From contig NZ_AP022561.1 of assembly GCF_010726245.1 (NCBI RefSeq), positions 3,782,001 to 3,846,000 of the forward strand: a stretch of 64,000 nt of DNA. The letters are read 5' to 3'. Numbering within the stretch: the stretch's first letter is position 1; each line of letters begins with the position of its first letter. Source of the DNA: Mycolicibacterium aichiense (GTDB taxonomy: Bacteria > Actinomycetota > Actinomycetes > Mycobacteriales > Mycobacteriaceae). Position numbers and translations under genes: made by a program. The notes beneath the pieces were generated by a model, which was not told the origin of the DNA, did not search any database, and saw only the letters and a program-made list of their open reading frames with translations. Positions 16,601 through 26,292 of this stretch are shown here, piece after piece.

Positions 16601-16959
16601 CGCACCCGCTCGTCGAACCACCACGCATCGACGGAATCGGCGGGCAATGCCAGCCGATAACCCGGTGCTGCACTGACGATGATCTCGGCCGGGGCCCGCC
16701 GCGCGCGGTCCGGTTCGAGTACGCGCCGCAGATGCGAGACGTAAGCCTGGAGGGCGGACAGCGCTTTGGGCGGGGGTTCGCCGTGCCAAAGATCCTCGAT
16801 GAGCCGGTCGACCGACACCACCTGGCCCTTGGCCAGCGCAAGTCGCGCGAGCAGGGAACGCTGGCGTGGTCCGCCCACGTCGACCGGCATCGAATCATGC
16901 CAAGCCCGGACCGAACCCAAGACGGCTACTTGGACAGGTTGCTGATGCGGTGCCGCCAT
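13633..16959 (-). CDS. SARP/AfsR-type transcriptional regulator with ATPase and TPR-like regions
   Basis: 1108 residues. Residues 8-100 form an OmpR-like winged helix (LGSVRAWHDSMPVDVGGPRQRSLL; LWHGEPPPKALSALQAYVSHLR). Residues 100-250 are the bacterial transcriptional activation domain (GEPYAEVSDAAWAIAEIARL; HHSAVIDALERVVLEHPTREG). An STAND-type ATPase follows with Walker A GEAGAGKTT and Walker B-like VAVLLDDLHRTD. The remaining 550 residues are Ala/Leu-rich helical repeats. Such proteins are large signal-integrating activators. No ligand is deducible. It is divergent from the crotonase gene by 46 bp and converges on the hemerythrin gene. Confidence 0.85.
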   Translation of the reverse strand: MAAPHQQPVQVAVLGSVRAWHDSMPVDVGGPRQRSLLARLALAKGQVVSVDRLIEDLWHGEPPPKALSALQAYVSHLRRVLEPDRARRAPAEIIVSAAPGYRLALPADSVDAWWFDERVRTAEAEPDPARRVELLTAALDQWAGEPYAEVSDAAWAIAEIARLTELQLAAIELRASAQLTLGHHSAVIDALERVVLEHPTREGAAAILATALYRAGRQAAALEVLRSTRDHLADELGLEPGRALRDLERDILRHAAHLDDDQPAALPLPATPAHAPNIAEPSAPHGRSRELAAIDAAAHDARLGGSRLVWVGGEAGAGKTTVTGAAAARLRAAGWTVAAGRCPEVDGAPPGWAWTEVLRHFSDSFAAADQQHIRALAPLLHEGDVDDQSTFWTAHAVADVIGRCATVQPVAVLLDDLHRTDGLTLELLRLVVHELQDRPVLVVATYRPSESETELAAARAALAVRTVAHLTIGGLGAEATTALAADCGLTDLTENESRLLHDRTGGNPLFVRELARLMMSEGLHTARVAVPTGVGDVLRRRLVRLPGATVTALRQAAVLGRDIDVDLLAELAQRDPDDVLEALEPAVLVGLLEEPGPGQVRFAHALVRDTLYEDTSLLRRSRLHAAVLDLLLARSTDPAALAYHAVAAATPASAAAAAELAMAAGRDADRVGAPAEAARQWQAAVRMLELANRAESGPPDVERTIDAYCGWVAASARVGDVVAARDALKEALPLADGSDERIARVLMAWDAPLIWRVRIDDHADADVVGPLQRVLRGELLPEVRVRLLTTLFAELEGADHDAALAASAEALTLARALYERDPQANGRLLCAALNARAYAALGPDLAPERERLTDEFLSVAEASAAVDYQAVAHWLAFLAAAGRSDLVAALDHVDLAVARAGTGQLAPLLTVLEVFTAQLNVLAGRIDDGERRYIAAGRQLAEQGTANGAQMGLVGRFTASLARGDLAPLADDLLAVHMYVSTSIADGAVLALMSAGREAEARQIWANQQPVERSYYWLAMMTLRAHAAVALGDADAATRCAEELQPFSGRMAGLDNGSLLTGPVDDALAAIAELLGDDAEARRYRAAAAALRTQLAAEAARLVDRVSR

Positions 16960-17005
16960 GATGATCCGACCCTAACTGCTAGCCTCCCCAAGATGGAGAC
17001 TCGCA

Positions 17006-17752
17006 ATGTCTGACCTGGTCATTTATGAGGTCATCGATCGCGTCGCGCTGATTACCGTCAACGATCCCGATCGGCGCAACGCCGTCACCGACGCGATGTC
17101 CCAGCAGCTGCGCGACGCCGTCGAAGCGGCAGAAGCCGAGGCCCACGCCGTTGTGATCACCGGTGCGGGCAAGGCGTTCTGTGCGGGCGCAGACCTGTCC
17201 GCCCTCGGCGCGGCCGCCAAGGAAGGGCTCGAGCGCATCTACGCCGGCTTCATGGCCGTCGGCCGATGCACACTGCCCACCATCGCTGCGGTCAACGGCG
17301 CGGCCGTGGGTGCCGGGCTGAACCTGGCTCTGGCCGCCGACGTCCGCATCGCGGGCCCGCACGCGTTGTTCGATCCGCGGTTCCAGAAGCTCGGCATCCA
17401 CCCCGGCGGCGGGGCCACGTGGATGTTGCAGCGTGCGGTCGGCCCGCAGGTCGCTCGCGCGGCGCTGCTGTTCGGCATGCGCTTCGACGCCGACGCCGCG
17501 GTGCGGCATGGTCTCGCGCTGACCGTCGCCGAGGATCCCGTCGCTGCTGCGCTCGAGCTGGCCGCCGGACCTGCGGCCGCACCACGCGAGGTCGTGCTGT
17601 CCACCAAGGCGTCGATGCGCGCGACTGCCATCCCCGGGTTCCTCGACACCGACCACCACGAGTCGGCCAAGGACATCGAGCTGGGTCCGCAGGCGGCCTC
17701 GATCGAGTCGCCGGAGTTCAAGGCCCGGCTGGCGGCCGCGCAGCAGCGCTGA
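17006..17752 (+). CDS. Enoyl-CoA hydratase/isomerase (crotonase) family protein lacking catalytic glutamates
   Basis: 248 residues with the crotonase fold signature: oxyanion-hole segments [11 protein letters not shown] (58-67) and [16 protein letters not shown] (97-111), then [20 protein letters not shown] 17006 has GGAG 8 nt upstream. At the positions of the two catalytic Glu of classical enoyl-CoA hydratase (Glu144, Glu164 in the rat enzyme) my manual alignment puts Asn106 and Arg125. A standard hydratase reaction is therefore unlikely; isomerase, hydrolase or a binding role is possible. The M. tuberculosis counterpart may be EchA14, but this is not certain. Confidence 0.8.
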   Translation: MSDLVIYEVIDRVALITVNDPDRRNAVTDAMSQQLRDAVEAAEAEAHAVVITGAGKAFCAGADLSALGAAAKEGLERIYAGFMAVGRCTLPTIAAVNGAAVGAGLNLALAADVRIAGPHALFDPRFQKLGIHPGGGATWMLQRAVGPQVARAALLFGMRFDADAAVRHGLALTVAEDPVAAALELAAGPAAAPREVVLSTKASMRATAIPGFLDTDHHESAKDIELGPQAASIESPEFKARLAAAQQR

Positions 17753-17770
17753 GCTGGCCTGTTGCAATAG

Positions 17771-17786
17771 GCAGGCGATTGCCTGC
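17771..17786. promoter_or_regulatory. Palindromic operator upstream of the ArsR-SRPBCC gene
   Basis: GCAGGC-GATT-GCCTGC is a perfect inverted repeat ending 11 nt before the GTG start. The overlapping CATAAT looks like a -10 box, so bound repressor would block transcription and the mRNA would be leaderless. The wider site AGGCAGGCGATTGCCTGCAT parallels the site at 49476-49495, upstream of another ArsR gene. Autoregulation is inferred. Confidence 0.6.
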
Positions 17787-17797
17787 ATAATTCTCCC

Positions 17798-18577
17798 GTG
17801 GACGCGGACGCGGTCTTCAAAGCGTTGGCCGACCCCGGCAGGCGACGGCTGCTCGACATGCTTCACGAGCGTGCCGGGCTGACACTCGGCGAGCTCTGCG
17901 AGGGGCTCGACATGCGCAGGCAGTCGGTCAGCCAGCACCTCGAGATTCTCGAGAGCGCCAACCTCGTGACCTCAGTGCGCGATGGCCGCCGCAAGCTCCA
18001 TTACCTGAATGCGGTACCGATCCACCAACTCCAGACCCGCTGGATCTGGAAGTTCGAGGAGCCTCGGCTGGCGGCCCTGGCCACGATCAAGCAGCACGCG
18101 GAGGAGAGCGCAATGTCTGAGACCATCCCCGATTACGTCTACACCACCTACATCCATGCCAGCGCCGAACAGGTGTGGCATGCCCTCACCGATGCCGAGC
18201 TGACCGCGAAGTTCTGGGGTCATGCGCAAGTCTCGGAGTGGCAGGTCGGCGGCCGCGTCGAGCATGTCCGGTCCGACGGGTCGGGCATCGTCGATGTCGC
18301 AGGCACTGTCCTGGAGGTCGACCCGCCGCGGCGACTCGTCTTCGGATTCGGTGAGCCCAGCGATGATCCGACCGCTGAGGAAACCGTCGTCACGTTCGAC
18401 ATCGAACCCTTCCGCGACATCGTCAAATTGACTGTGACTCATACGAATTTCCAGTCCCCTGCGGACCGGGAGTCGGTTGGTCAGGGCTGGCCGACGGTGT
18501 TCGCCAATCTCAAGACGCTGCTGGAGACCGGCGACGTACTGCCCACCGCGCCGTGGGAGTTCCATGCCCACGTCTGA
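17798..18577 (+). CDS. ArsR-family regulator fused to an SRPBCC (AHSA1-like) domain
   Basis: 259 residues. Residues 1-95 are an ArsR-type winged helix (VFKALADPGRRRLLDMLHER; LCEGLDMRRQSVSQHLEILE; HYLNAVPI). Residues 105-259 are an SRPBCC/START-like ligand-binding domain (YTTYIHASAEQVWHALTDAELTAKFW; GRVEHVRSDGSGIVDVAGTVLEVDPPRRL). No metal-binding Cys motif is seen in the HTH part. In many genomes these two domains are separate adjacent genes; here they are one frame, with an internal ATG near 18113 that could allow a free SRPBCC protein. A ligand-responsive autoregulator is inferred. Confidence 0.85.
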   Translation: MDADAVFKALADPGRRRLLDMLHERAGLTLGELCEGLDMRRQSVSQHLEILESANLVTSVRDGRRKLHYLNAVPIHQLQTRWIWKFEEPRLAALATIKQHAEESAMSETIPDYVYTTYIHASAEQVWHALTDAELTAKFWGHAQVSEWQVGGRVEHVRSDGSGIVDVAGTVLEVDPPRRLVFGFGEPSDDPTAEETVVTFDIEPFRDIVKLTVTHTNFQSPADRESVGQGWPTVFANLKTLLETGDVLPTAPWEFHAHV

Positions 18578-18586
18578 CGTCGAGGC

Positions 18587-19687
18587 TCAGAGATCGAGTA
18601 ATGCGGTGTCCGGCGATTCGATGAGTCCCCGCAGATCCGTGAGGAACGCCGCGGTCTGTGCCCCATCGGCGATGCGGTGGTCGAATGCGCAGGTGAGTGT
18701 CATCGTCGGGCGCGCCACGACGGCGCCGTCGACGACCACCGCCCGCGGCTTCAGCGAGCCCATCCCGAGGATCGCCGCCTCCGGGTAGTTGATCACCGGA
18801 ACCCCGTCGTCGAGGCCCAGCGCACCGAAGTTCGACACGGTGAACGTCGAGCCGCTCAGCTGAGTGGGCGCCAAGGTGCCTGCCCTGGCCCGCTCGATCA
18901 CGTCGTCGACGGCGGCGGCCAGGTGCCGGGTAGAACGTCCACGGGTGTCGACGACCGGAACCACCAGGCCACGCTCAGTGGCCACCGCGACACCGAGCCG
19001 GACGTCGGGGTGCAACCGGATCTCCGGCCCCGCTTCGGCGTCCACCCAGGTGGCATTGAGTACGGGATGGCGGCCCAGCGCGATCACCAGCAACCTCAGC
19101 GTCAGGACGAACGGCGTCACGCCGAGCTGATCCCGGAGCCGCAGCAGCGCCGTGCCATCCACCTGAACGCTGGCGTGCGCATCGGGAATCCGGCTGCGGG
19201 ACAACGACATGTGAGCGGCCATCCGGGCCTGCACACCGCGCACCGGAATGCTCTGTGACGTCGGGGCGGAACCGGCCGCGTCCAGAACGTCGTCGCGGGT
19301 GATCACGCCGTCTGCCCCTGAACCCGGTCGCAGTCCGTTGAGGTCCACCGCGAGGTCGGCGGCCAACTTACGCGTTTTCGGCGCCGCACGCGCCCGCCGG
19401 CTGCGGTCCATGCCGTCGTCGATGCCGTAACCAACCAGAACCGGTGTGCGCGCGGACGTCTCGATACTCACCAACAGCGTTCCGACCGCGAGGGTTTCCC
19501 CTTCGGCGCCGCCGAGCGCCTCGACCCGCCCCGCATACGGGCTGGGGATCTCGACTTCGGCTTTGTTGGTCTCGACCGTGCACAGAGTCTGGTTGAGTTC
19601 GACGACATCCCCGACGGCGACCGCCCAACTGGTGATCGTCGCGTCCTCGAGACCCTCCCCCAGGTCGGGTACCAGGAAGTCGCTCAT
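18587..19687 (-). CDS. bkdC: Branched-chain 2-oxoacid dehydrogenase E2 (dihydrolipoyl acyltransferase)
   Basis: 366 residues. The lipoyl domain (1-80) carries the lipoylated Lys42 in [12 protein letters not shown] peripheral-subunit-binding segment ([31 protein letters not shown]) lies at about 100-140. The acyltransferase domain contains [15 protein letters not shown] and ends with the active-site [10 protein letters not shown]. It transfers branched acyl groups from lipoate to CoA in the breakdown of Leu, Ile and Val. Its ATG overlaps the bkdB stop by 4 bp. It corresponds to Rv2495c by order and sequence. It is shorter than multi-lipoyl E2 proteins but normal for this family. Confidence 0.9.
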   Translation of the reverse strand: MSDFLVPDLGEGLEDATITSWAVAVGDVVELNQTLCTVETNKAEVEIPSPYAGRVEALGGAEGETLAVGTLLVSIETSARTPVLVGYGIDDGMDRSRRARAAPKTRKLAADLAVDLNGLRPGSGADGVITRDDVLDAAGSAPTSQSIPVRGVQARMAAHMSLSRSRIPDAHASVQVDGTALLRLRDQLGVTPFVLTLRLLVIALGRHPVLNATWVDAEAGPEIRLHPDVRLGVAVATERGLVVPVVDTRGRSTRHLAAAVDDVIERARAGTLAPTQLSGSTFTVSNFGALGLDDGVPVINYPEAAILGMGSLKPRAVVVDGAVVARPTMTLTCAFDHRIADGAQTAAFLTDLRGLIESPDTALLDL

Positions 19688-20736
19688 GGCCGTCGCATCG
19701 CTTTCTCGATGCAGTCCAGCAACCGGTCCACACCCGGCAGCCAGAGCTTTTCCAACCGCGCCGGCGGGTACGGAGTGTCAAATCCGGTGGCCCGCAGGAC
19801 CGGTGACTCCAAGTCGTAGAACAGCTCCTCGGAGATCCGCGCGGCCAGCTCCGCTCCGAAGCCCAGTGTGCGGGGTCCCTCGTGCATGACGATTGCGCGG
19901 CCGGTCTTGCGAACCGACGCGGCCACCGTGTCGAAGTCCAGCGGGCTCAGCGAGCGTAGATCGATCACTTCGACGCTGCAATCGGCGATCTCGGCGGCGT
20001 TCACTGCGGTGCCGACCAGGCCGCCATAGGTGAGCACAGTGACGTCGTCGCCGGGCCGCCGGATGACAGCCTTGCCTATCGGTGGCTCCGGCACAGCGAG
20101 GTCGACGGCCTCCCGGCCCCAGTACCGCCGTTTGGGTTCCAGGTAAATGACGGGATCGCGGGCAGCGATGGCATGACGTAGCAGCCAGTACGCGTCCGAC
20201 GGCGTCGACGGCACAACGACTTTCAGCCCGGCTGTGTGCGCCCAGTAGGTTTCGGTGGATTCCGAATGGTGCTCGACGGCGCCGATACCACCGAAGGACG
20301 GGATTCGGATCGTGACCGGCATGTCGACCTGGCCGCGGGTGCGGTTACGGTACTTCGCGAGGTGGCTGACGATCTGGTCGAAGGCCGGATAGGAGAACCC
20401 GTCGAACTGGATCTCCGGGACGGGCACGAAGCCGCGGATCGCCAGGCCGATAGCGACACCGATGATCGCCGACTCGGCCAGCGGAGTATCGAAACACCTT
20501 TGGGTTCCGAAGGTCTCGGCCAAGCCCTCGGTGATCCGGAAGACCCCGCCCAGGTCGGCGACGTCCTCGCCGAATACCAGCACCCGGTCATCGCCCGCCA
20601 TCGCGTCGTGTAGGGCTCGGTTGATCGCCTGCGCCATGGTCAAGGTGGTGACGGTGGGCAGGTCGGTCAGCAGCGGGCCGACGGGTTCCGGTGAGTCGTC
20701 GCCACGCATCGGCGGTCGCTCGATGATCTGAGTCAT
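19684..20736 (-). CDS. bkdB: Branched-chain 2-oxoacid dehydrogenase E1 beta
   Basis: 350 residues. Typical E1-beta segments are seen: [98 protein letters not shown] and [15 protein letters not shown]. With E1 alpha it forms the thiamine-diphosphate heterotetramer that decarboxylates branched 2-oxoacids. Both ends overlap neighbouring genes by 4 bp. It corresponds to Rv2496c. In M. tuberculosis this BCKDH complex also uses Lpd (encoded elsewhere) as E3; no E3 gene lies in this window. Confidence 0.9.
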   Translation of the reverse strand: MTQIIERPPMRGDDSPEPVGPLLTDLPTVTTLTMAQAINRALHDAMAGDDRVLVFGEDVADLGGVFRITEGLAETFGTQRCFDTPLAESAIIGVAIGLAIRGFVPVPEIQFDGFSYPAFDQIVSHLAKYRNRTRGQVDMPVTIRIPSFGGIGAVEHHSESTETYWAHTAGLKVVVPSTPSDAYWLLRHAIAARDPVIYLEPKRRYWGREAVDLAVPEPPIGKAVIRRPGDDVTVLTYGGLVGTAVNAAEIADCSVEVIDLRSLSPLDFDTVAASVRKTGRAIVMHEGPRTLGFGAELAARISEELFYDLESPVLRATGFDTPYPPARLEKLWLPGVDRLLDCIEKAMRRP

Positions 20737-21794
20737 CGCAGTCCTCCCGCCAGCTCGGTGCGCAATTGTTCACGCTGCGCGGACAATTCGGGCGTGATCT
20801 CGGCGTAGACGTGGTCGAACAGCTCGTCCACGCCCGGATCCGGGGACCCCACCACAGCCTCGCGGAGTGCGGTCCGAAGCCGCGCTGACCGCGCTTGCAC
20901 CCGCTGCTCGATCCGCTCGGTGAGGACGCCGGTCGCCTGGAGATACGTGCGGTACCGGGCGATCGGGTCCCGGTCCGACCAGTAGGCGATCTCCTCGGCG
21001 CTGCGGTATCGGGTGGCGTCGTCGGAGGTGGTGTGGGGTTCCATCCGGTAGGTGACCGCTTCGATGAGAGTGGGCCCGCCCCCGCCCCTTGCCCGGTCGG
21101 CGGCCTCACTCATCACCGCGAAGCAGGCCAGGATGTCGTTGCCGTCCACCCGGATTCCCGGCATTCCGTAACCGGCCGCGCGCTGGGCGAGGGTGGGCAC
21201 CGCGTATTGGCGGCTCGCCGGAACCGAGATGGCCCACTGGTTGTTCTGAATGTAGAAGATGCACGGTGCTTTCTCGACGGCAGCGAGGTTCATCGCCTCG
21301 TGCGTGTCACCTTCACTGGTGGCGCCGTCGCCGAGGAATGCCACCGTCACGGAATCCTCGCCCAGCCGTTGGGCAGCCATCGCTGCACCGACGGCGTGCA
21401 CGGTGTGGGTGGCAATGGGAATGGCGACAGGTGCGCAGCACTTGCTCGTGAAATCCAGCCCGCCGTGCCAGGCGCCCCGCCACAGCGCGGCCACGTTCGC
21501 GGGCGGGATCCCGCGAACCAGGAAGACACCGAGTTCGCGGAATTGCGGGAATAGCCAATCGGTCTTGCGTAGTGCTGCTGCCGCGCCGATCTGTGCGGCC
21601 TCCTGGCCGCGGCACGACGCGTACAGCGCCAATTCGCCCTGGCGCTGCAGATTGACGAACTCGACGTCGAGATCGCGCGCGACAACGAGATTCTCGTAGA
21701 GCCACGCTAGGGTTTCCGGCGCCAGATCACGGCGATATCGGCTTTCGGCCGTCGCTGTTCCGTCGGGCCCGATGAGTTGAACCGGCTGATCCAT
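20733..21794 (-). CDS. bkdA: Branched-chain 2-oxoacid dehydrogenase E1 alpha
   Basis: 353 residues. The thiamine-diphosphate motif is visible as FLGDGATSEGDTHEAMNLAAV through FYIQNNQWAIS, with GQEAAQIGAAAAL, HTVHAVGAAMAAQR, VDGNDILACF and the YRMEPHTTSDDATRYR segment typical of E1 alpha. It decarboxylates the 2-oxoacids from Val, Leu and Ile together with E1 beta. It lies 59 bp after the citE-like gene on the same strand, the widest gap in the operon. It corresponds to Rv2497c. Confidence 0.9.
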   Translation of the reverse strand: MDQPVQLIGPDGTATAESRYRRDLAPETLAWLYENLVVARDLDVEFVNLQRQGELALYASCRGQEAAQIGAAAALRKTDWLFPQFRELGVFLVRGIPPANVAALWRGAWHGGLDFTSKCCAPVAIPIATHTVHAVGAAMAAQRLGEDSVTVAFLGDGATSEGDTHEAMNLAAVEKAPCIFYIQNNQWAISVPASRQYAVPTLAQRAAGYGMPGIRVDGNDILACFAVMSEAADRARGGGGPTLIEAVTYRMEPHTTSDDATRYRSAEEIAYWSDRDPIARYRTYLQATGVLTERIEQRVQARSARLRTALREAVVGSPDPGVDELFDHVYAEITPELSAQREQLRTELAGGLR

Positions 21795-21853
21795 AACCGC
21801 CTCCTCTACCGGTGCGGAGGCGGTCGGAGCAAACCTGTTGTAGCAGGCTCCAG

Positions 21854-22672
21854 CTAGCGGCCGGGGTCGGGCGCCAGCTGGACTATGCGCTCTGCTCGCC
21901 GAAGCACCGGGGCATCCACCATTATGCCCTCGAATTGGAAGACACCGCGTTCATCGCGGGCCGCCTCGAGCACGTGTCGCGCCCAAGCTACCTGCTCAGC
22001 GCTGGGAAGGTAGCCCTTCCTGATCACCGCGATCTGGCTAGGATGGATGGCCACTTTTGCGTCGAAACCGACAGCCACAGCGTCATCCACCTCGGCCCCG
22101 AGGCCGTCGAGATCCTTGATGTCGAGGTACACCGAGTCGAGCGCGAGGCGGCCGTATGCCTTGGCCGCCAGCAAGCTCTGCGACCGCACATGCCGTGCGA
22201 CTTCGCGGTACGAGCCGTCGGGATAGCGGTTGGCGGTGCCACCGAGGACGGCAAACAAGTCCTCGGCACCCCACATGACGGCGAACGCATTGTCGGGCCG
22301 GCTGGACTCGACGACATTGAGCGCACCCAGCGGGGTTTCGATCAGCGCCACGACATCCAGCGGCGCCAGAGCGGCGACCTGCTCGGCGAACTCGGTCTTG
22401 GCCAGCATCACCGTGGTGTACGGCGTGCGGGCCAGCGCCTCGAGATCGAGCGGATGATCCGACGTGGTCGAGGGATTGACCCGGACTACGGTGCGGCCGG
22501 GGTCGAGCTGGGTGGACACCAGCGCTTCACGCGCAGCCTCGCGGTCCCTGGCCGCAACCCCGTCTTCGAGATCTAGGATCACGACATCGGCTGTGGCGGC
22601 GGCCTTTTCGAACCGCTCGGGGCGGTCGGCGGGGCAGAACAGCCAGGCGGGTCCTGGATTGTCAAGTGCCAT
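21854..22672 (-). CDS. CitE-like beta-hydroxyacyl-CoA lyase (Rv2498c-like)
   Basis: 272 residues with the HpcH/HpaI-CitE aldolase fold: PAWLFCPADRPERFEKA, DVVILDLEDGVAARD (metal/CoA site), VVRVNPSTTSDHPLDLEAL, VVALIETPLGALNVVES and AVMWGAEDLFAVLGG. It is not citrate lyase, as no citDF partners are present. By position and sequence it matches Rv2498c, described as a beta-hydroxylacyl-CoA lyase acting on (S)-citramalyl-CoA (itaconate breakdown) and on HMG-CoA-type substrates in leucine catabolism. Its ATG overlaps the MaoC-like stop by 1 nt, placing it tightly in the operon. Confidence 0.87.
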   Translation of the reverse strand: MALDNPGPAWLFCPADRPERFEKAAATADVVILDLEDGVAARDREAAREALVSTQLDPGRTVVRVNPSTTSDHPLDLEALARTPYTTVMLAKTEFAEQVAALAPLDVVALIETPLGALNVVESSRPDNAFAVMWGAEDLFAVLGGTANRYPDGSYREVARHVRSQSLLAAKAYGRLALDSVYLDIKDLDGLGAEVDDAVAVGFDAKVAIHPSQIAVIRKGYLPSAEQVAWARHVLEAARDERGVFQFEGIMVDAPVLRRAERIVQLAPDPGR

Positions 22673-23160
22673 CAGTCGGGCTTCTTTCGGACCATCGTTT
22701 TACGGCTGGCTGTGGCGACAACGTCACCGTGCTGGTTGCGCGCGGTGTGCGCGAACGTGACGATGCCTTCTCCGGGACGGCTCTTGGACTCCCGCTTGTC
22801 GGTGACGACGGTCTCGGCGTACATCGTGTCGCCGTGGAAAAGCGGCTTCGGGAAAGCGATGTCGGAGAAGCCGAGGTTGCCGACGATGGTGCCCTGCGTC
22901 AGCTGCGTGACCGACAGACCGACCAACGTGGACAGCGTGAACATCGAGTTCACCAGCCGCTGGTTGAACGGCGGCAGAGCATCGGCGAACGCCGCATCCA
23001 GATGCAACGCCTGGGTGTTCATCGTCAGCGTGGTGAACAGGACGTTGTCGGCCTCGGTGATGGTGCGCCCGGGAGCGTGCACGTAGCGCACCCCGATTTC
23101 GAACTCCTCGTACCACAGGCCGCGCTGAACGACGACCTTCTCCTCGGGCGACTCGCTCAC
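22672..23160 (-). CDS. MaoC-like hotdog-fold dehydratase (Rv2499c-like)
   Basis: 162 residues. It has the MaoC signature (WYEEFEIGVRYVHAPGRTITEADNVLFTTLTMNTQALHLD), then PLFHGDTMYAETVVTDKRESKSRPGEGIVTF and ARNQHGDVVATASRKTMVRKK. The ITEADNVLF region and HLD hold the usual catalytic Asp/His pair. Members hydrate 2-enoyl-CoAs; next to the CitE-like lyase, itaconyl- or methylglutaconyl-type CoA is the likely substrate. The start is GTG 23160, overlapping the FadE stop by 1 nt. Confidence 0.87.
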   Translation of the reverse strand: MSESPEEKVVVQRGLWYEEFEIGVRYVHAPGRTITEADNVLFTTLTMNTQALHLDAAFADALPPFNQRLVNSMFTLSTLVGLSVTQLTQGTIVGNLGFSDIAFPKPLFHGDTMYAETVVTDKRESKSRPGEGIVTFAHTARNQHGDVVATASRKTMVRKKPD

Positions 23161-24320
23161 TACATTCCCATCTGCCGGGCGATGACCATCAGCTGCACTT
23201 CGGTTGTCCCTTCCCCGATCTCGAGGATCTTGCTGTCCCGGTAGTGCCGGGCGACCGGGTATTCGTTCATGAAACCGTAGCCACCGTGGATCTGGGTGGC
23301 GTCTCGGGCGTTGTCCATGGCCGCCTCGCTGGCGACCAGCTTGGCGATCGCCGCCTCCTTCTTGAACGGCTTACCGGCCAGCATCAGCGCCGCCGCGTCG
23401 TAGTAGGCGGCGCGGGCCGCGTGCGCGCGGGCCTCCATCCGGGCGATCTTGAACTCGATGGCCTGATACTTCCCGATCGGCTGGCCGAAGGCGGCCCGCT
23501 CGGCGGCGTACTTCACGCTTTCGTCGACGCACCCCTGCGCCGCGCCGACCGACAACGCGGCGATCGCGATCCGGCCCTCGTCGAGGATCCGCAGGAAGTT
23601 GGCATACCCGCGGCCTCGTTCACCGAGCAGGTTCTCTTCCGGCACCCGAACATCGTCGAACGTCAGTGGATGAGTGTCAGAGGCATTCCAGCCGACCTTG
23701 TCGTAGGCCGGCTCGGCGGTGAATCCCGGGGTGGGCACCGGCACCAGGATCGACGAGATCTCGCGGTTGTCACCGGAGCCGCCGGTGACCGCGGTGACGG
23801 TCACCAGTCGGGTGATGTCGGTGCCGGAGTTGGTGATGAACTGCTTGGTGCCATTGATCACCCAGTGTCCGTCGTCCAATCTCGCGGTGGTCTTGGTGGC
23901 TCCGGCGTCGGTGCCACCGCCGGCCTCGGTCAGCCCGAACGCGCCAAGGGCCTGGCCGCTGGTCAGCTTGGGCAGCCACTCCTGCTTCTGCGCCTCGTTG
24001 CCGAACCGGTAGACCGGCATGGCGCCCAGCGAGACTCCGGCCTCCAGCGTGATCGCCACGCTCTGGTCGACCTTGCCGAGCTCTTCCAAGGCCAGGCAGA
24101 GAGCGAAATAGTCACCGCCCATGCCGCCGTACTCCTCGGGGAACGGCAGGCCGAACAGCCCCATCTCGGCCATCCCGGCCACGACTTCATACGGGAATGT
24201 GTGCTGGGCATCGTGTTCGGCCGCGACCGGGGCCACGACCGTCTGGGCGAAGTCGCGCACCGTCTTGGCGAGCTGTGCGTATTCGTCGGGAAGTGTTCCC
24301 GTGGACAGGAAGTCAGTCAT
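23160..24320 (-). CDS. fadE19: Acyl-CoA dehydrogenase, isovaleryl-CoA dehydrogenase-like (FadE19)
   Basis: 386 residues, full length for the family. Seen are [24 protein letters not shown], the FAD-contact [53 protein letters not shown] and the C-terminal [23 protein letters not shown] with [10 protein letters not shown]. It oxidises short branched acyl-CoAs (isovaleryl/isobutyryl type), passing electrons to ETF. Downstream of accA1, with which it overlaps by 4 bp, it provides the methylcrotonyl-CoA that AccA1/AccD1 would carboxylate. It corresponds to Rv2500c. Confidence 0.88.
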   Translation of the reverse strand: MTDFLSTGTLPDEYAQLAKTVRDFAQTVVAPVAAEHDAQHTFPYEVVAGMAEMGLFGLPFPEEYGGMGGDYFALCLALEELGKVDQSVAITLEAGVSLGAMPVYRFGNEAQKQEWLPKLTSGQALGAFGLTEAGGGTDAGATKTTARLDDGHWVINGTKQFITNSGTDITRLVTVTAVTGGSGDNREISSILVPVPTPGFTAEPAYDKVGWNASDTHPLTFDDVRVPEENLLGERGRGYANFLRILDEGRIAIAALSVGAAQGCVDESVKYAAERAAFGQPIGKYQAIEFKIARMEARAHAARAAYYDAAALMLAGKPFKKEAAIAKLVASEAAMDNARDATQIHGGYGFMNEYPVARHYRDSKILEIGEGTTEVQLMVIARQMGM

Positions 24321-26290
24321 GATTGTGCTTTCTCTTCTCTCGCTGTGACCTTGGCCAGCAGCTGCCCCACTTTGACCTGATCGCCGACGGCGACATGGAG
24401 TTCGACAACTCCGTCGATCGGAGCGGTGAGCGAGTGCTCCATCTTCATCGCCTCGACGGCGACCACCACCGTGCCTGCAGCGACGTCATCACCATTGTCA
24501 ACGCCCACCGCCACCACCGATCCGGGCATTGGGCTGACGAGCTCAGCGTCGCCACTGTGCTGGTCGTCCGGGCGGACCGGTGCCTCCCGCACTTCCTCGA
24601 GCACCAGTGAGCGGCCGCCGCCGGCCAGCCAGATCTGGTCGCCGTCGACCGCCACGGTGTACCGGCTGCGGATGCCGTCGACGGTGACGGCAAGCTGGTC
24701 ACCGTCCAATTCGGCAGACAGCGAACGGCTTTCGCCATCCTCGATCCGAACGACTGCACCGGCAGGAACTCCGGTGATGTGGACGTGGTCGGTGCGGTCG
24801 CCGGATCGGAGCCGGATGCCGGTGGGTGCGGGTGCGCCGATCCGCCAGCCCGACGGCACGTCCCACGGATCCGCCGGCACCGACGGCCAGCGCTTCAGCC
24901 AGCGGTAGGCCGCGGCGGCGATGAACGCGTCATCGCCGGCCGGTTCGGGCACAAAGCGGGTCCGGTCGATCAGGCCGGTGTCGAGCCGGCCCGCGGCCAC
25001 GTCATCGTCGGCCAGCAGGAAACGCAGGAACTCGATGTTGGTTCCCACACCGAGTACGGCGGTCTGGGACAGCGCCCGGTCGAGAGTGCGCAGCGCGGCA
25101 GCGCGGTCGGCGCCGTGGGCGATGACCTTCGACAGCATTGGGTCGTAGTCGCTGCCGATCGTCATCCCTTGGGCCAAACCGGAATCCACCCGGACGCCGT
25201 CCGGCTCCAGTAATCCCAGCACCGGACCACCGGTCGGCAGGAAGCCCGCCCCCGGGTCTTCGGCGTACACGCGTGCTTCGATGGCGTGCCCGGTCAGCGT
25301 GATGTCGTCAGAGGTGAAGGGCAGCTTCTCCCCTGCCGCTACGCGGACCTGCCACTCGACGAGGTCGTATCCGGTGACCATTTCGGTGACCGGATGCTCC
25401 ACCTGCAGCCGGGTGTTCATCTCCATGAAGAAGAACTCGTCGGGCTTGTCGGCGGACACGATGAACTCGACGGTGCCCGCGCCGACATAGTCGACGCTGC
25501 GAGCGGTGTCGCAGGCCGCCGCGCCGATCCGCGCGCGGGTCTGCGGGTCCAGCAGCGGCGACGGCGCCTCCTCGATGACCTTCTGATGACGGCGTTGCAG
25601 GCTGCACTCACGCTCACCGAAGTGCACGACATTGCCGAAACAGTCGGCGAGCACCTGGACTTCGATGTGCCGGGGCCGCAACACGAACCGCTCCAAAAAC
25701 AGGGTGTCGTCGCCGAAAGCCGCCGCGGATTCCCGCCGCGCGGCGGCCAGCGCAGCCGGCAGGTCGGCCGCGTCGTCGACTCGTCGCATGCCTTTGCCGC
25801 CACCGCCGGCGGACGGCTTGACCAGGATCGGGAAGCCGATGTCTCCGGCGGCGTGGATGAGTTCGGCGTCGGTCAGGCCGGGCCGGGCGATACCCGGCAC
25901 CACCGGGACCCCGAACTTCGACACCGTCGCCTTGGCGGCGATCTTGTCGCCCATGGTGCGGATCGCACCCGACGGCGGTCCGATGAACGCCAGCCCCGCC
26001 TGTTCCAGCGCCGCCGCGAATTCGGAGTTCTCCGAGAGGAAGCCGTATCCGGGATGGACGGCCTGGGCGCCGGTACGCAGCGCCGCATCGACGACCGCCT
26101 GGATGTCGAGGTAGCTCTGCCTCGCCGGCGGTGGCCCGATGCGGACGGCGGTGTCGGCCTCAATGACGTGGCGGGCCCCGGCGTCGGCGTCGCTGTAGAC
26201 GGCCACCGACCGGATGCCCATCGCCCTGCAGGTGCGGATGACCCGCACGGCGATCTCGCCACGGTTGGCGACCAGCACAGTGGTAAACAT
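24317..26290 (-). CDS. accA1: Biotin carboxylase / biotin carrier subunit of acyl-CoA carboxylase
   Basis: 657 residues from ATG 26290, giving the family N-terminus [17 protein letters not shown] with AGGA 7 nt upstream; a GTG at 26296 overlapping the accD1 stop is an alternative. The ATP-grasp biotin carboxylase spans residues 1-450 ([48 protein letters not shown]). The biotinylated Lys lies in EAMKMEHS (about residue 616) of the C-terminal carrier domain. With AccD1 it forms the 3-methylcrotonyl-CoA carboxylase of leucine breakdown (Rv2501c equivalent). The 3' end overlaps fadE19 by 4 bp. Confidence 0.9.
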   Translation of the reverse strand: MFTTVLVANRGEIAVRVIRTCRAMGIRSVAVYSDADAGARHVIEADTAVRIGPPPARQSYLDIQAVVDAALRTGAQAVHPGYGFLSENSEFAAALEQAGLAFIGPPSGAIRTMGDKIAAKATVSKFGVPVVPGIARPGLTDAELIHAAGDIGFPILVKPSAGGGGKGMRRVDDAADLPAALAAARRESAAAFGDDTLFLERFVLRPRHIEVQVLADCFGNVVHFGERECSLQRRHQKVIEEAPSPLLDPQTRARIGAAACDTARSVDYVGAGTVEFIVSADKPDEFFFMEMNTRLQVEHPVTEMVTGYDLVEWQVRVAAGEKLPFTSDDITLTGHAIEARVYAEDPGAGFLPTGGPVLGLLEPDGVRVDSGLAQGMTIGSDYDPMLSKVIAHGADRAAALRTLDRALSQTAVLGVGTNIEFLRFLLADDDVAAGRLDTGLIDRTRFVPEPAGDDAFIAAAAYRWLKRWPSVPADPWDVPSGWRIGAPAPTGIRLRSGDRTDHVHITGVPAGAVVRIEDGESRSLSAELDGDQLAVTVDGIRSRYTVAVDGDQIWLAGGGRSLVLEEVREAPVRPDDQHSGDAELVSPMPGSVVAVGVDNGDDVAAGTVVVAVEAMKMEHSLTAPIDGVVELHVAVGDQVKVGQLLAKVTAREEKAQS

Positions 26291-26292
26291 TG

